A model generated the notes under the pieces. The model saw only the letters and a list, made by a program, of their open reading frames with translations, ran no database searches and had not been told where the DNA came from. A stretch of DNA of 64,000 nt from Lachnospiraceae bacterium (GTDB taxonomy: Bacteria; Bacillota; Clostridia; Lachnospirales; Lachnospiraceae). This document shows, one piece after another, positions 50,893 to 59,739 of the stretch (position 1 is the first letter of the stretch; every line of letters starts with the position of its first letter). The stretch covers positions 51,670 through 115,669 of the forward strand of contig JAFXQK010000056.1 of assembly GCA_017527205.1 (NCBI GenBank), in the 5' to 3' direction. The position numbers and the translations under genes were made by a program.

Positions 50893-51903
50893 TTGAACGA
50901 GCTGATTTCCGTGATTGTGCCCGTCTTTAAGGTCGAGGCATATCTAGCAAAGTGCATAGAGTCCATACGGTGCCAGACATATTCCAATTTCGAATTGATT
51001 CTTGTGGATGATGGTTCACCGGACGGAAGCCCACAAATCTGTGATGATTATGCAGCCGTGGATGACAGAATCCGCGTGATCCATAAGAATAACAGAGGAC
51101 TTTCTTCGGCCAGAAATGCAGGATTGGATATTGCTCAGGGGGAATTCATTTGCTTTATCGACAGTGATGACTACATCAAGCCGGAATACTTAGAGACACT
51201 ACTTACCCTGCAGAGAAAGAACAATGCCGATCTGGTCATCTGTGAGTATGATTACGTTGAGAAGAATGGCAACGTTTATGAACACCATAAAATCCCTTGG
51301 AATAAGTCCATTACCCACAAGGATTTTTGGCTGCTGTTCTGCGAGTCCGATTATCGCGTGTTTAGTGCCGTTGCCTGGAATAAGATCTATCGTGCTAAGA
51401 TATTTAAAGAGGTTCGATATACACTGGGAAAGTGCATGGAGGATAACTTTATTATCAAGGCCGTAATTGAGCAGTGTGACTCCATTTATGTCACCAATGA
51501 GGTGTTATATTATTACCTGCAGAGGCCTGACAGCATTATGGGACGCTTTTCCATTAAGCATCTGGATGGCGTTGAGGCTCAGCTTGACATCTGTAATTAC
51601 TTTAACAGTGTGGGCTGGCAGGAGTGCTCCCAAAAGCTTTTGGGTTCCATTACGAATTCCCTGTTTAGGGCCTATCGTGAAGCCGATTTTATCGTGAAGT
51701 TTAACAGAGAGCGTTACAGGGAGCTGAAAAAGGCCTATAAAGAGGTCGTGAAGCAGTCCTTCAGTTCCAGAGAGCATAATCAGCTCTGGTTTAAGTATAA
51801 GGTCTTTGGATTTAGCGAAGGTCTTTACAGAATACTTTATAATAACGGATTGATGCTTCAGATCATGAGTCTCAGAAACAAGGATCAGATCCAATATCAC
51901 TGA
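50893..51903 (+). CDS. GT2 family glycosyltransferase
   Basis: 336 residues from TTG 50893, nine bases after GAAGGG; the ATG at 50884 directly abuts that site and seems too close, so three extra residues are possible but less likely. GT-A motifs: LISVIVPVFKVEAYL at the N-terminus, LILVDDGSPDGSP near residue 35, SSARNAGLDIAQGEFICFID, and the metal site IDSDDYIKPEYL near 85. The C-terminal half is helical and not membrane-spanning. It probably adds a hexose to a lipid-linked glycan on the cytosolic face. It has its own promoter and terminator, so it is separate from both flanking genes; base composition is like the chromosome backbone. Confidence 0.9.
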   Translation: MNELISVIVPVFKVEAYLAKCIESIRCQTYSNFELILVDDGSPDGSPQICDDYAAVDDRIRVIHKNNRGLSSARNAGLDIAQGEFICFIDSDDYIKPEYLETLLTLQRKNNADLVICEYDYVEKNGNVYEHHKIPWNKSITHKDFWLLFCESDYRVFSAVAWNKIYRAKIFKEVRYTLGKCMEDNFIIKAVIEQCDSIYVTNEVLYYYLQRPDSIMGRFSIKHLDGVEAQLDICNYFNSVGWQECSQKLLGSITNSLFRAYREADFIVKFNRERYRELKKAYKEVVKQSFSSREHNQLWFKYKVFGFSEGLYRILYNNGLMLQIMSLRNKDQIQYH

Positions 51904-51931
51904 TGGTTTACAAATAACACACATGCAATTT

Positions 51932-51960
51932 AAGGGATTCTCATGGAGAGTCCCTTTTTT
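51932..51960 (+). terminator. strong intrinsic terminator after the GT2 gene
   Basis: AAGGGATTCTC (51932-51942) pairs with GAGAGTCCCTT (51946-51956, one G-T pair), followed by TTTT. Confidence 0.88.
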
Positions 51961-52042
51961 TATATATGAACAATTGTCCTTGATATATAAGGCTTTGTTC
52001 TGAGGCTTTGCCGAATTTTCGGTGATTTTCATGGTTTACAGG

Positions 52043-52071
52043 TTGTTTTTATGGCCGGTGCGGTGTATAAT
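52043..52071 (+). promoter_or_regulatory. promoter of the Na/Pi symporter gene
   Basis: TTGTTT (52043-52048), 17-bp spacer, consensus TATAAT (52066-52071), 80 bp before the start codon. No PHO-box-like repeat was seen. Confidence 0.6.
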
Positions 52072-52151
52072 ATAGCTTGTGAAAATGCGTGGAAAGAGAG
52101 TAAAACGCGGATCGACAATCACCAAAGGTCCGCAAAGAGTACAAAAGATTT

Positions 52152-53942
52152 ATGGATATTTTTGACATTATTTCCTTATTTGGCGGACTTGCCATGTTCC
52201 TTTACGGTATGCGCCTGATGGGGAACGGACTTAAGGAAAGCTCTTCAGGCACCTTAAAAAAAGCATTGGAAAAAGTAACCAGAACGCCATTTACGGCGTT
52301 CCTCATGGGCGTCGGCATGACGGCCATCATACAGTCGTCTACGGCGACCATTGTCATTACCGCGGGACTTGTCGGCGCAGGCGTTATCTCCCTAAAAAGT
52401 TCCCTTGGCATCGTCATCGGAGCAAACGTGGGAACGACCGTAACGGGTCAAATTATCAGACTGCTGGACCTGAATGCCTCAGGAACCTCCTTTTTGGAGC
52501 TGTTTAAGCCCTCCACCCTGGCACCGCTGGCGTTAATCATCGGCGTTGTTGCCATTATGAACACAAAAATCGGGATTTCCGAGAAGGCTGCGCAGATTAT
52601 TATTGGCTTCGGTATTTTGTTTTCCGGATTGATGAAGATGACTGAGGCCGTTGGAAAACTGACGGAAACCGGGATCATTGAGAGCCTCTTTAAGATGATG
52701 GGAGACAACCCGGTGCTGGGATATCTCGTAGGTGCAGGCGTTGCCTTTGTGCTTCAGAGCTCCTCGGCAACCATTGGTATCCTGCAGGCCTTTTCCACCT
52801 CCGGACAGATGCACTTTAGCGAGATATATGCCGTTTTGGTCGGAATTTACCTGGGCGACTGCGTTACGACGGCCATCGTCTGCAATATCGGCGCGAAGCC
52901 TGATGCAAAGAGAGTTGGACTGGTCAATATCCTGTTTAATCTCAGCGAAACCGTGCTGATCCTGACGGCGGTTACCATCGCACACTCTCTGAGCCTTCTT
53001 GACCGAATCTGGGACAGCGCAATCCGTTCGGGCGGAATTGCAAATACCAATACGATTTTTAACCTTTCCTGCGCCATTTTACTGCTTCCCATGCTGGGCA
53101 TTTATGAAAGGATCAGCCGAAAGCTCATCAAGGACGAACCCTCCGATGAAGAGGAAGCGCACAGCGAGAAGCTGGATGCCCTGAATCCGGTATTCTTCAG
53201 TACGCCTGCCATAGCATTTAATGCCTGCTATGAAGTCCTCCTGGAGATGTATCAGCTGGCACGAAAGAATGTATTTCGGGCATTTGAACTGATTTCTAAT
53301 TATGATCCTGAAAAGGTGAAAAAGATCGACCGAGATGAAAAAATCATTGATCTCATGGCGGACAAGGTCAATAACTATCTGATTCAGATCAGCGCGCACA
53401 TTACCTCGAAGAGCCATGTCGAGATCATGAACCACTATTACACCGTGATCGGGGAATTTGAACACCTCGGAGATAAGGCGACCAATATCTGCGAAATCGC
53501 AGAGTTCATGCATAAGGAGAACATTACTTTTTCTGAAAAAGCCACAAAAGAGATCAATGTTTTGCGTGAACTCCTAACAACTGTTCTGGATTATACCGAT
53601 ATTACATTTAGAAAGTGCAACCTCGAGGCAGCAAGACACATTGAACCCTTGGAAGAGGTTGTTGATGACATGGTGGCGCTGCTCAAGGATAATCACATGG
53701 AACGCCTTCGCACGGGCGAATGCTCCGTTTTCAGCGGGACCGAGTTCTTGAACTTACTGGCTGAGGTAGAGCATATTTCCGACGTTTGCTCGCACGTGGG
53801 CCTGGCAACTGTTGCAAGAGTGACCCCGGAGATGAAACACCAGATCCATAATTATCAGAGTGATCTGCATTCCGGAAATGATGCGGAGTTCAATAAAGAG
53901 TATAAGGAAGCGAAGGAACGGTACTTTAGGCTGTTGGTGTAG
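52152..53942 (+). CDS. Na/Pi cotransporter family protein with PhoU-like tail
   Basis: 596 residues. The membrane part (1-330) holds the two inverted NptA/SLC34-type repeats with the signature QSS motifs: GMTAIIQSSTATIVITAG near residue 58 and VAFVLQSSSATIGILQAF near 200. The cytosolic C-terminal half (about 350-596) is helical and PhoU-like (MNHYYTVIGEFEHLGDKATN and LAEVEHISDVCSHVGLA). Such proteins carry out Na+-driven phosphate uptake or efflux, with the PhoU-like domain thought to gate transport. It is flanked by its own promoter and sits between polysaccharide genes without an evident functional link to them. Confidence 0.93.
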   Translation: MDIFDIISLFGGLAMFLYGMRLMGNGLKESSSGTLKKALEKVTRTPFTAFLMGVGMTAIIQSSTATIVITAGLVGAGVISLKSSLGIVIGANVGTTVTGQIIRLLDLNASGTSFLELFKPSTLAPLALIIGVVAIMNTKIGISEKAAQIIIGFGILFSGLMKMTEAVGKLTETGIIESLFKMMGDNPVLGYLVGAGVAFVLQSSSATIGILQAFSTSGQMHFSEIYAVLVGIYLGDCVTTAIVCNIGAKPDAKRVGLVNILFNLSETVLILTAVTIAHSLSLLDRIWDSAIRSGGIANTNTIFNLSCAILLLPMLGIYERISRKLIKDEPSDEEEAHSEKLDALNPVFFSTPAIAFNACYEVLLEMYQLARKNVFRAFELISNYDPEKVKKIDRDEKIIDLMADKVNNYLIQISAHITSKSHVEIMNHYYTVIGEFEHLGDKATNICEIAEFMHKENITFSEKATKEINVLRELLTTVLDYTDITFRKCNLEAARHIEPLEEVVDDMVALLKDNHMERLRTGECSVFSGTEFLNLLAEVEHISDVCSHVGLATVARVTPEMKHQIHNYQSDLHSGNDAEFNKEYKEAKERYFRLLV

Positions 53943-54084
53943 CGTGCCGGCTCTTGGCTACTAGTTCGGGATTACTCTTTTGCTATAGGTTCTAAAAATT
54001 TGTTTTAGACTTATTGCTTGCGATATTGGACAGCAACGCCACAAAATGATAATTACTTATGTTTGAGGAAAGGGTACGCAGGAG

Positions 54085-55653
54085 ATGAAGCTATATCGAA
54101 AAAAATATAAGCTCATAGAGACCTACGGTACCTTCTTTGTAGATTTAATTACGATTGCTATCGCGTATTTTTTAGCACGGCTTCTAAGAATTGTTTTGCC
54201 TTTTGGTGCTAGGGTTACGGAAGAAACAGAATGGTTCCCTGTTTATGTTCTATGTATTTTGGGATGCGTTCTCTATAACCTAATGATGAACCGCTATGAA
54301 GGTTTCTTTCAAAGAGGTTATTTCGTAGAAGCCGGAGAGGTACTGAAATACAACTTAATCCAATTCGCTTTTCTTAGTACCTGCGTATATTTGTTTCGAT
54401 TAGAATTGGTGTTTTCCCGTTTGATGCTGGGGTATTTTGTAATATGCGACATACTCCTTTGCTATGTTTTTAGGGTTATATTCAAAGCATTTATCAAAGC
54501 TACATATAGTAAGGGAAAGGGCAGTGAAAAAATCTTAATTGTTACGGATTCAAAGCATCTTGGCATGGTCATGGAGAATATTCAAAATGACAAGGGCTGG
54601 AGCTATGAAATCGTCGGCGCGGCATTGACGGATGGGAATCAGCTCGCGGACGCTACAAATCTTTTTGAAAAAGCATTTAAGCAGGAAGAAGTTACAGAGA
54701 AAACCCATGACGAAAAAAACAAGGGAAATGGCGCAGATCTACTGTTTGAAAAGGAAATGAATACAAAGAACTTCGCCAAAGGGAAGAATAAGAAAGAATT
54801 CTTACCTAAAATCATTGCCGGTAGAGATGACTTAATTGAGGCGGCAAGGCAAATGCCCATTGATGTCGTATTTTTTTATTGCGGTCAGACTGAGCCAGAG
54901 ATGGACCATTGGGTGCAGTCCTTTGTCTTAATGGGCGTTCGGTGTTATTATTGCGTACAGGGCATGAGTTTTAGCGTTCCATGCAGCGGAGTCGGTGAAT
55001 TTGCTGATTTCCCAGTCATGTGCTATAATAATGAAGATCGAGATTGGCGAATGAGTATCGTCAAACGCTTGACGGACATTGTTGGCAGCATCGTTGGACT
55101 TGTCATAACTGCCATTTTGCTTCCTTTTATTGCCATTGCAATCAAAATAGAGGACTCAAAAGGCCCAGTATTCTTTTCTCAAACCAGAATTGGGAAAAAT
55201 GGAAGAAGATTTCGAATCTATAAATTTCGTTCCATGTATGCGGACGCAGAAAAGCGTAAACAAGAGCTCATGGATCAAAACGAAGTTCAGGGACCGATGT
55301 TTAAGATGAAAAACGATCCCAGAATTACAAAAGTAGGAAAATTCCTAAGAAGAACAAGCCTAGATGAGTTGCCGCAGTTTTGGAACATCTTCAAAGGCGA
55401 TATGAGCCTTGTTGGAACGAGACCACCGACAGAAGATGAGTTTGAGCAATATAACGATTATTATCGAAGAAGAATGAGTATAACGCCTGGGCTGACGGGA
55501 CTATGGCAAGTCAGCGGGAGAAGCGAAGTTACGGATTTTAATGAGGTAGTAAAGCTGGATCTGCAGTATATTGATAACTGGAGCTTAGGGCAGGATTTGA
55601 AGATACTGATACAGACGGTGGGAGTGGTCCTGAAAGGGACGGGATCGAAATAA
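54085..55653 (+). CDS. polyisoprenyl-phosphate hexose-1-phosphate transferase (WbaP/CpsE-like)
   Basis: 522 residues, ATG right behind GCAGGAG. N-terminal helices (about 12-140, four to five), a Rossmann-like middle domain, a membrane re-entrant helix near 345, and the catalytic bacterial sugar transferase domain: KGPVFFSQTRIGKNGRRF, YKFRSMYADAEKRK, NDPRITKVGKFLRRTSLDE, LPQFWNIFKGDMSLVGTRP and SITPGLTGLWQVSGRS. It starts exo- or capsular-polysaccharide repeat units by moving a sugar phosphate from its nucleotide to undecaprenyl phosphate. The middle domain carries a Lys/Glu/Asn-rich insertion around residues 195-245 that most homologues lack. It is the first gene of the cassette; composition is still close to the backbone. 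Confidence 0.93.
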   Translation: MKLYRKKYKLIETYGTFFVDLITIAIAYFLARLLRIVLPFGARVTEETEWFPVYVLCILGCVLYNLMMNRYEGFFQRGYFVEAGEVLKYNLIQFAFLSTCVYLFRLELVFSRLMLGYFVICDILLCYVFRVIFKAFIKATYSKGKGSEKILIVTDSKHLGMVMENIQNDKGWSYEIVGAALTDGNQLADATNLFEKAFKQEEVTEKTHDEKNKGNGADLLFEKEMNTKNFAKGKNKKEFLPKIIAGRDDLIEAARQMPIDVVFFYCGQTEPEMDHWVQSFVLMGVRCYYCVQGMSFSVPCSGVGEFADFPVMCYNNEDRDWRMSIVKRLTDIVGSIVGLVITAILLPFIAIAIKIEDSKGPVFFSQTRIGKNGRRFRIYKFRSMYADAEKRKQELMDQNEVQGPMFKMKNDPRITKVGKFLRRTSLDELPQFWNIFKGDMSLVGTRPPTEDEFEQYNDYYRRRMSITPGLTGLWQVSGRSEVTDFNEVVKLDLQYIDNWSLGQDLKILIQTVGVVLKGTGSK

Positions 55654-55804
55654 TTAAATAACATGTTTGATTATGCTAAAATGAATATCTTGTTATTTAT
55701 CGAATAAATTTATATTGTTACATGAATGTCTAAGATTGAGATATTAAATTAATGTTTTTGCATTTTTCCATACTCATAAAACCAATTTAGTTGGAGGGAT
55801 AATA

Positions 55805-56254
55805 GTGAAAATATGTTTTGTGGGGTCATCGGGAGGACATCTTGCACATTTATATATGTTAAAACCATTCTGGCGAAATAAAGATCGCTTTTGGGCTACT
55901 TTTGACAAGGAAGATGCAAAAAGTCTACTTGCGGGTGAAAGAGTGTATCATGTTTATTATCCAAGCAACAGATCTTTTAAAGCTTTAATTATTAATACAT
56001 ATCGAGCCATTAAAATACTTAGAAAAGAATGTCCAGATTTAATCATTTCCTCTGGAGCAGCACCAGCGATTCCTTTTTTTTGGATTGGAAAAATGATGGG
56101 AGCAAAAACTATTTACATAGAAGTGTATGATAGAATTAATAGTCCTACTATTTCGGGAAAACTATGCTATCCTGTTTCGGATAAATTTATTGTTCAATGG
56201 GAAGAGATGAAGCGAGTATATAAAAAAGCAATATGTTTAGGAAGTATATTTTAG
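55805..56254 (+). CDS. Alg14/Cps14F-like glycosyltransferase accessory subunit
   Basis: 149 residues, start at GTG-less ATG-poor context: the frame begins GTGAAAATATG, so translation starts at GTG 55805, behind TTGGAGGG. The N-terminal KICFVGSSGGHLAHLYMLKP and the later PDLIISSGAAPAIPFFWIG are the Alg14/PssD/EpsF hallmarks: a membrane-associated half that recruits the catalytic Alg13-like partner encoded next. The pair adds a second sugar (galactose in Cps14FG) to the lipid-linked first sugar. The DNA here is markedly AT-richer than upstream genes. Confidence 0.9.
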   Translation: MKICFVGSSGGHLAHLYMLKPFWRNKDRFWATFDKEDAKSLLAGERVYHVYYPSNRSFKALIINTYRAIKILRKECPDLIISSGAAPAIPFFWIGKMMGAKTIYIEVYDRINSPTISGKLCYPVSDKFIVQWEEMKRVYKKAICLGSIF

Positions 56255-56296
56255 GTAAATGTCTTGATATATGTATTAAGGCAAAAAGGAGATGAA

Positions 56297-56794
56297 ATGA
56301 TTTTTGTAACAGTTGGTACCCATGAACAGCAGTTTAACCGACTAGTGAAATATATGGATATTTGGGCGAGGGAACATGATGAAGAAGTGATAATTCAGAC
56401 TGGTTATTCTACATATGAACCTAAGTATTGTAAATGGTGTAAAATGTTTCCGTATAATACTATATTGGAAATTATTGAAAAAGCGCGTATAGTAATTACA
56501 CACGGTGGTCCTTCTAGTTTTATTATTCCTTTACAAATGAATAAAATTCCAATTGTTGTTCCTAGGCAAAATAAATATGGCGAACATGTAAATGATCATC
56601 AAGTTAGTTTTATAAATGAAATCATAAAAAGATCAGGAAATATAATTGGCGTTGAAAATATATCTGATTTAGAAGAAATTATTCTTGATTATGACAATAT
56701 TATAGCAGGTATATTTGAAAAAGGAGTAATAGGAAACAATACAAATTTTTGCACTGAGTTCGACAAAATGGTAAATCAGATGTACTTTAAGTGA
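56297..56794 (+). CDS. Alg13/Cps14G-like catalytic glycosyltransferase subunit (GT28 fold)
   Basis: 165 residues from ATG 56297 (AAAGGAG six bases upstream; the TTG at 56264 precedes that site). MIFVTVGTHEQQFNRLVKYM at the N-terminus, ARIVITHGGPSSFIIPLQM near residue 73 and PIVVPRQNKYGEHVNDHQ near 93 form the GT28 C-terminal-domain donor site. It works as a heterodimer with the preceding Alg14-like protein. Homologues are PssE, EpsG-type and Cps14G. The gene is tightly packed, two bases before a possible TTG of the next frame. Confidence 0.9.
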   Translation: MIFVTVGTHEQQFNRLVKYMDIWAREHDEEVIIQTGYSTYEPKYCKWCKMFPYNTILEIIEKARIVITHGGPSSFIIPLQMNKIPIVVPRQNKYGEHVNDHQVSFINEIIKRSGNIIGVENISDLEEIILDYDNIIAGIFEKGVIGNNTNFCTEFDKMVNQMYFK

Positions 56795-56828
56795 TTTGGA
56801 TTGGTTCAATGGAATAAGGATATATTAT

Positions 56829-57635
56829 ATGATTCCTAAAATAATACATTATTGTTGGTTTGGGCATGGTTCATTATCATCTGATGCCGAAAAGTTTATT
56901 GGTACATGGAAGAAAAATTGCCCTGATTTTACTATTATTGAATGGAATGAAAATAATTTTCCAATCGATAATTACATATATGCTAAAGAAGCCTATAATG
57001 CAAAAAAATGGGCATTCGTTTCAGATGTTGCACGTCTATATGCACTAGTGAACATTGGCGGAATATACATGGATACAGATGTGGAGTTGCTTGCTAATTT
57101 CAATGATTTTTTAGAATTGCAAGCATTTTCTGGATTTGAAAGTGAAAAAGGTATTAATACGGGCTTGTTGGCATGTGAAAAAGGGTTTCATATTTTTGCA
57201 ACGATGTTGAAACAATATGAAACAGAACATTTTATTCATTTTGATGGATGTAATGATTTAACTACTAATGTTACAAGACTCACGAATATTTGTTTGAAAA
57301 ATGGATTATTATTAAATAATAAATTTCAGATGATTTCGGGCTTGACTTTATTTCCAACAGAAGTGTTTTGCCCATTGAACCAACAAACGGGTAAAATTGA
57401 TATTACTGAGAACACGGTAGCAATACATTGGTTTTCGGGATCCTGGAAAAGCAAAGAAGAAATAGATGTTCATAAAAAAGCCGTTTCATATAAGAATAGA
57501 TTTGGTTTTTTGGGGAATGTAATAGCATTTTTTTATGAAAATAGTTTTAAAGTATTCTATATTGTTAAAACAGATGGTATTACAGCGTTAATATTTAGAA
57601 TAAAAAAATATATATCTAAAAATTTAAGACTTTAA
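56829..57635 (+). CDS. GT32 family (OCH1-like) glycosyltransferase
   Basis: 268 residues from ATG 56829; the family start MIPKIIHYCWFG fits it, while a TTG at 56796 would add eleven unrelated residues. AKKWAFVSDVARLYALVNIG leads to the metal-binding GGIYMDTDVELL (DXD) near residue 80. NTGLLACEKGF follows, and HWFSGSWKS near the C-terminus is the typical GT32 end motif. It probably transfers a hexose, in bacteria often mannose or galactose, during repeat-unit assembly on the inner face of the membrane. A C-terminal amphipathic helix may attach it to the membrane. The ribosome-binding site (AAGGAT) is weak. Confidence 0.88.
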   Translation: MIPKIIHYCWFGHGSLSSDAEKFIGTWKKNCPDFTIIEWNENNFPIDNYIYAKEAYNAKKWAFVSDVARLYALVNIGGIYMDTDVELLANFNDFLELQAFSGFESEKGINTGLLACEKGFHIFATMLKQYETEHFIHFDGCNDLTTNVTRLTNICLKNGLLLNNKFQMISGLTLFPTEVFCPLNQQTGKIDITENTVAIHWFSGSWKSKEEIDVHKKAVSYKNRFGFLGNVIAFFYENSFKVFYIVKTDGITALIFRIKKYISKNLRL

Positions 57636-57654
57636 TTATATGTGAGGAAACTGA

Positions 57655-58605
57655 ATGCTCATTAGTGTTATAGTACCAAGTCTTAATTCTCAAAATACTA
57701 TTTTTAAATGTATCAATTCAATCTTAGACTGTAAACACAAACAATCCATAGAGATTATAATTGTAGATGATCATTCTACGGATAATAGTTGGAAAATATA
57801 TGAGGAATTAGTTAAACAGTATTCTAATGTAAAAGTAATCATGAATGAAGGAAAAGGAGTATCGGCTGCAAGAAATACTGGAATTTCTCATTCATCAGGT
57901 GATGTTATTGGATTTTGCGACTCAGATGATCAATATGAAGCAGGAGCCGTTGATATTGCAATTCATTATTTTAAAAAAAATAATTCATTAGATGTTTTGG
58001 TTGGCAGTATTCGACCAGTTTATGGTAAATGGTATGATCCTTTAAGGATAAAGTATAATAAATTTGAATCATTTCATGATAAAGAAACCTATATAAAGAA
58101 ATCATTGATAAATGCTGCTTTTATGGGGAGCGTATGTAACAAATTTTATAGAAGAGGGTTAATCACAGGAACTATTTTTGATAAAGATATTGGTTTATGT
58201 GAAGATACACATTTTAATATTTTGCTCGCCCAAAAAAAAGAGAGAATAAATACGATAACTATTTCATCTATTTTATATAACTATAATAAAAATACAAAAA
58301 ATACTACAAGTAATGCTAATTTACTGTTTGATAAAGATGATAATTTAAGATATTTTATGTTTCTAGCGAAATTAAAAACAGATGTGAAATTAACAAAAGA
58401 AGATTATGAGTATATACGATCTGCATTTTGTTATTTAGCATTAGATAATTATTGTAAAACTGATAATGCAAGAAGAAAAGGAAAACTTAGAAAGATAATT
58501 TTCGATAATGAGAGTTATTTTATTAAATACAGAAGTGAATATGGATTAATTAGATTTTGGACTCATATTAGGATGTTATTAGCGATTCGGCTAAGACTTG
58601 TTTAA
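57655..58605 (+). CDS. GT2 family glycosyltransferase
   Basis: 316 residues, ATG behind GTGAGGAAAC. LISVIVPSLNSQNTIFKCI at the N-terminus, IIIVDDHSTDNSWKIYEEL near residue 35, GVSAARNTGISHSSGDVIGF and the metal site CDSDDQYEAG near 88 define the GT-A fold. The C-terminal half is helical and Lys-rich. Donor and linkage cannot be predicted. It is part of the AT-rich cassette, with codon choice such as GAT before GTN that differs from the backbone genes. Confidence 0.9.
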   Translation: MLISVIVPSLNSQNTIFKCINSILDCKHKQSIEIIIVDDHSTDNSWKIYEELVKQYSNVKVIMNEGKGVSAARNTGISHSSGDVIGFCDSDDQYEAGAVDIAIHYFKKNNSLDVLVGSIRPVYGKWYDPLRIKYNKFESFHDKETYIKKSLINAAFMGSVCNKFYRRGLITGTIFDKDIGLCEDTHFNILLAQKKERINTITISSILYNYNKNTKNTTSNANLLFDKDDNLRYFMFLAKLKTDVKLTKEDYEYIRSAFCYLALDNYCKTDNARRKGKLRKIIFDNESYFIKYRSEYGLIRFWTHIRMLLAIRLRLV

Positions 58606-58646
58606 GTATATTGTGCCTCGAGTTTTATTTCAAAAAAGGAAACACC

Positions 58647-59657
58647 ATGGAAAAGGTATTATCAATCAGCGTTGCTGCATATAATTCGGAAAAATATTTA
58701 AAAAATTGTATTGAATCTTTACTTAATAGTAGTATTTCTAATTTATTAGATATTATAATTGTAAATGATGGATCTACGGACGAGACTTTGAATATTGCAC
58801 GGAACTATGAGAAGCAGTATCCAGATATCATCAGAGTTATAAATAAAAAAAATGGAGGACATGGTTCTACAATTAATGCAAGCATAGAATATGCCATTGG
58901 AAAATATTACAAGGTATTAGATTCAGATGATTGGGTCGATCGAGACGGATTGGAAAAACTTGTGAATGCATTGATAAGCTATGAAGTGGATGTGGTTTTT
59001 AATCCTTTTTACATGTTTCATGTAGATTCTTCGGAAAATGAGCTTATAATTCCTTATCCTAATCGAATTCTGATTAATAGGATATATCAAAAGAATCATA
59101 TTGATACTATTGAGCTTTACATGCATGCTATTACATTTAAAACCTCTATTGTCAAACAAATGTCAGAGAAAATAGATGAAAATTGTTTCTATGTAGATGT
59201 TGAATACGTTCTATTCCCTCTTGAAAATGTAAAGAATTTCGTATGTCTAGATTTTCCTGTATATGTTTACCAAATAGGTAATTTGGAACAAAGCGTTGAT
59301 AAAAATAATTATATTAAAAGAAGAGAACAACACTTAAGAGTTGTAAAAAGGCTTGTGTCATTTTATAACAAAAAGCAAAGTAAACTTGATGAAACTATTA
59401 AAATTGCTATTTCCAATAGAATAAATCATGCTGTTTTGAAACAGTATAAAATATTTTTACTGATGGAAAATAGTACTGAATCCAAGTGTGAAATAATTGA
59501 TTTTGATCGGTGGCTATACTATAAAAATCAAATGATATATAAGGGCGCGAATACTAAATTTATTATTTTTATCTATTTTAACAGAATTACAGGCTTTACT
59601 TTTTGGGGTTTATTGTCTTGGATAATTAGAAAATTAAGATTTAAGATAGTGATTTAA
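58647..59657 (+). CDS. GT2 family glycosyltransferase
   Basis: 336 residues from ATG 58647 (AAAAAGGAAA upstream; an earlier in-frame TTG/GTG-type start at 58611 precedes it). VLSISVAAYNSEKYLKNCIE, IIIVNDGSTDETLNIA near residue 37, KNGGHGSTINASIEYAIGKY and VLDSDDWVDRDGLEKL near 92 are the GT2 motifs. The acceptor half contains YVDVEYVLFPLENVKNF. The C-terminal residues are hydrophobic and aromatic (FTFWGLLSWIIRKL), suggesting membrane association. It is the second GT2 of the cassette. Confidence 0.9.
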   Translation: MEKVLSISVAAYNSEKYLKNCIESLLNSSISNLLDIIIVNDGSTDETLNIARNYEKQYPDIIRVINKKNGGHGSTINASIEYAIGKYYKVLDSDDWVDRDGLEKLVNALISYEVDVVFNPFYMFHVDSSENELIIPYPNRILINRIYQKNHIDTIELYMHAITFKTSIVKQMSEKIDENCFYVDVEYVLFPLENVKNFVCLDFPVYVYQIGNLEQSVDKNNYIKRREQHLRVVKRLVSFYNKKQSKLDETIKIAISNRINHAVLKQYKIFLLMENSTESKCEIIDFDRWLYYKNQMIYKGANTKFIIFIYFNRITGFTFWGLLSWIIRKLRFKIVI

Positions 59658-59739
59658 CTGTAACTATTTATGATTAGTCTGTTTTAAGGCTTATAAGCTG
59701 ACAATAGCAATAAAGTATTCATTAAAACGAAAAAATCTT

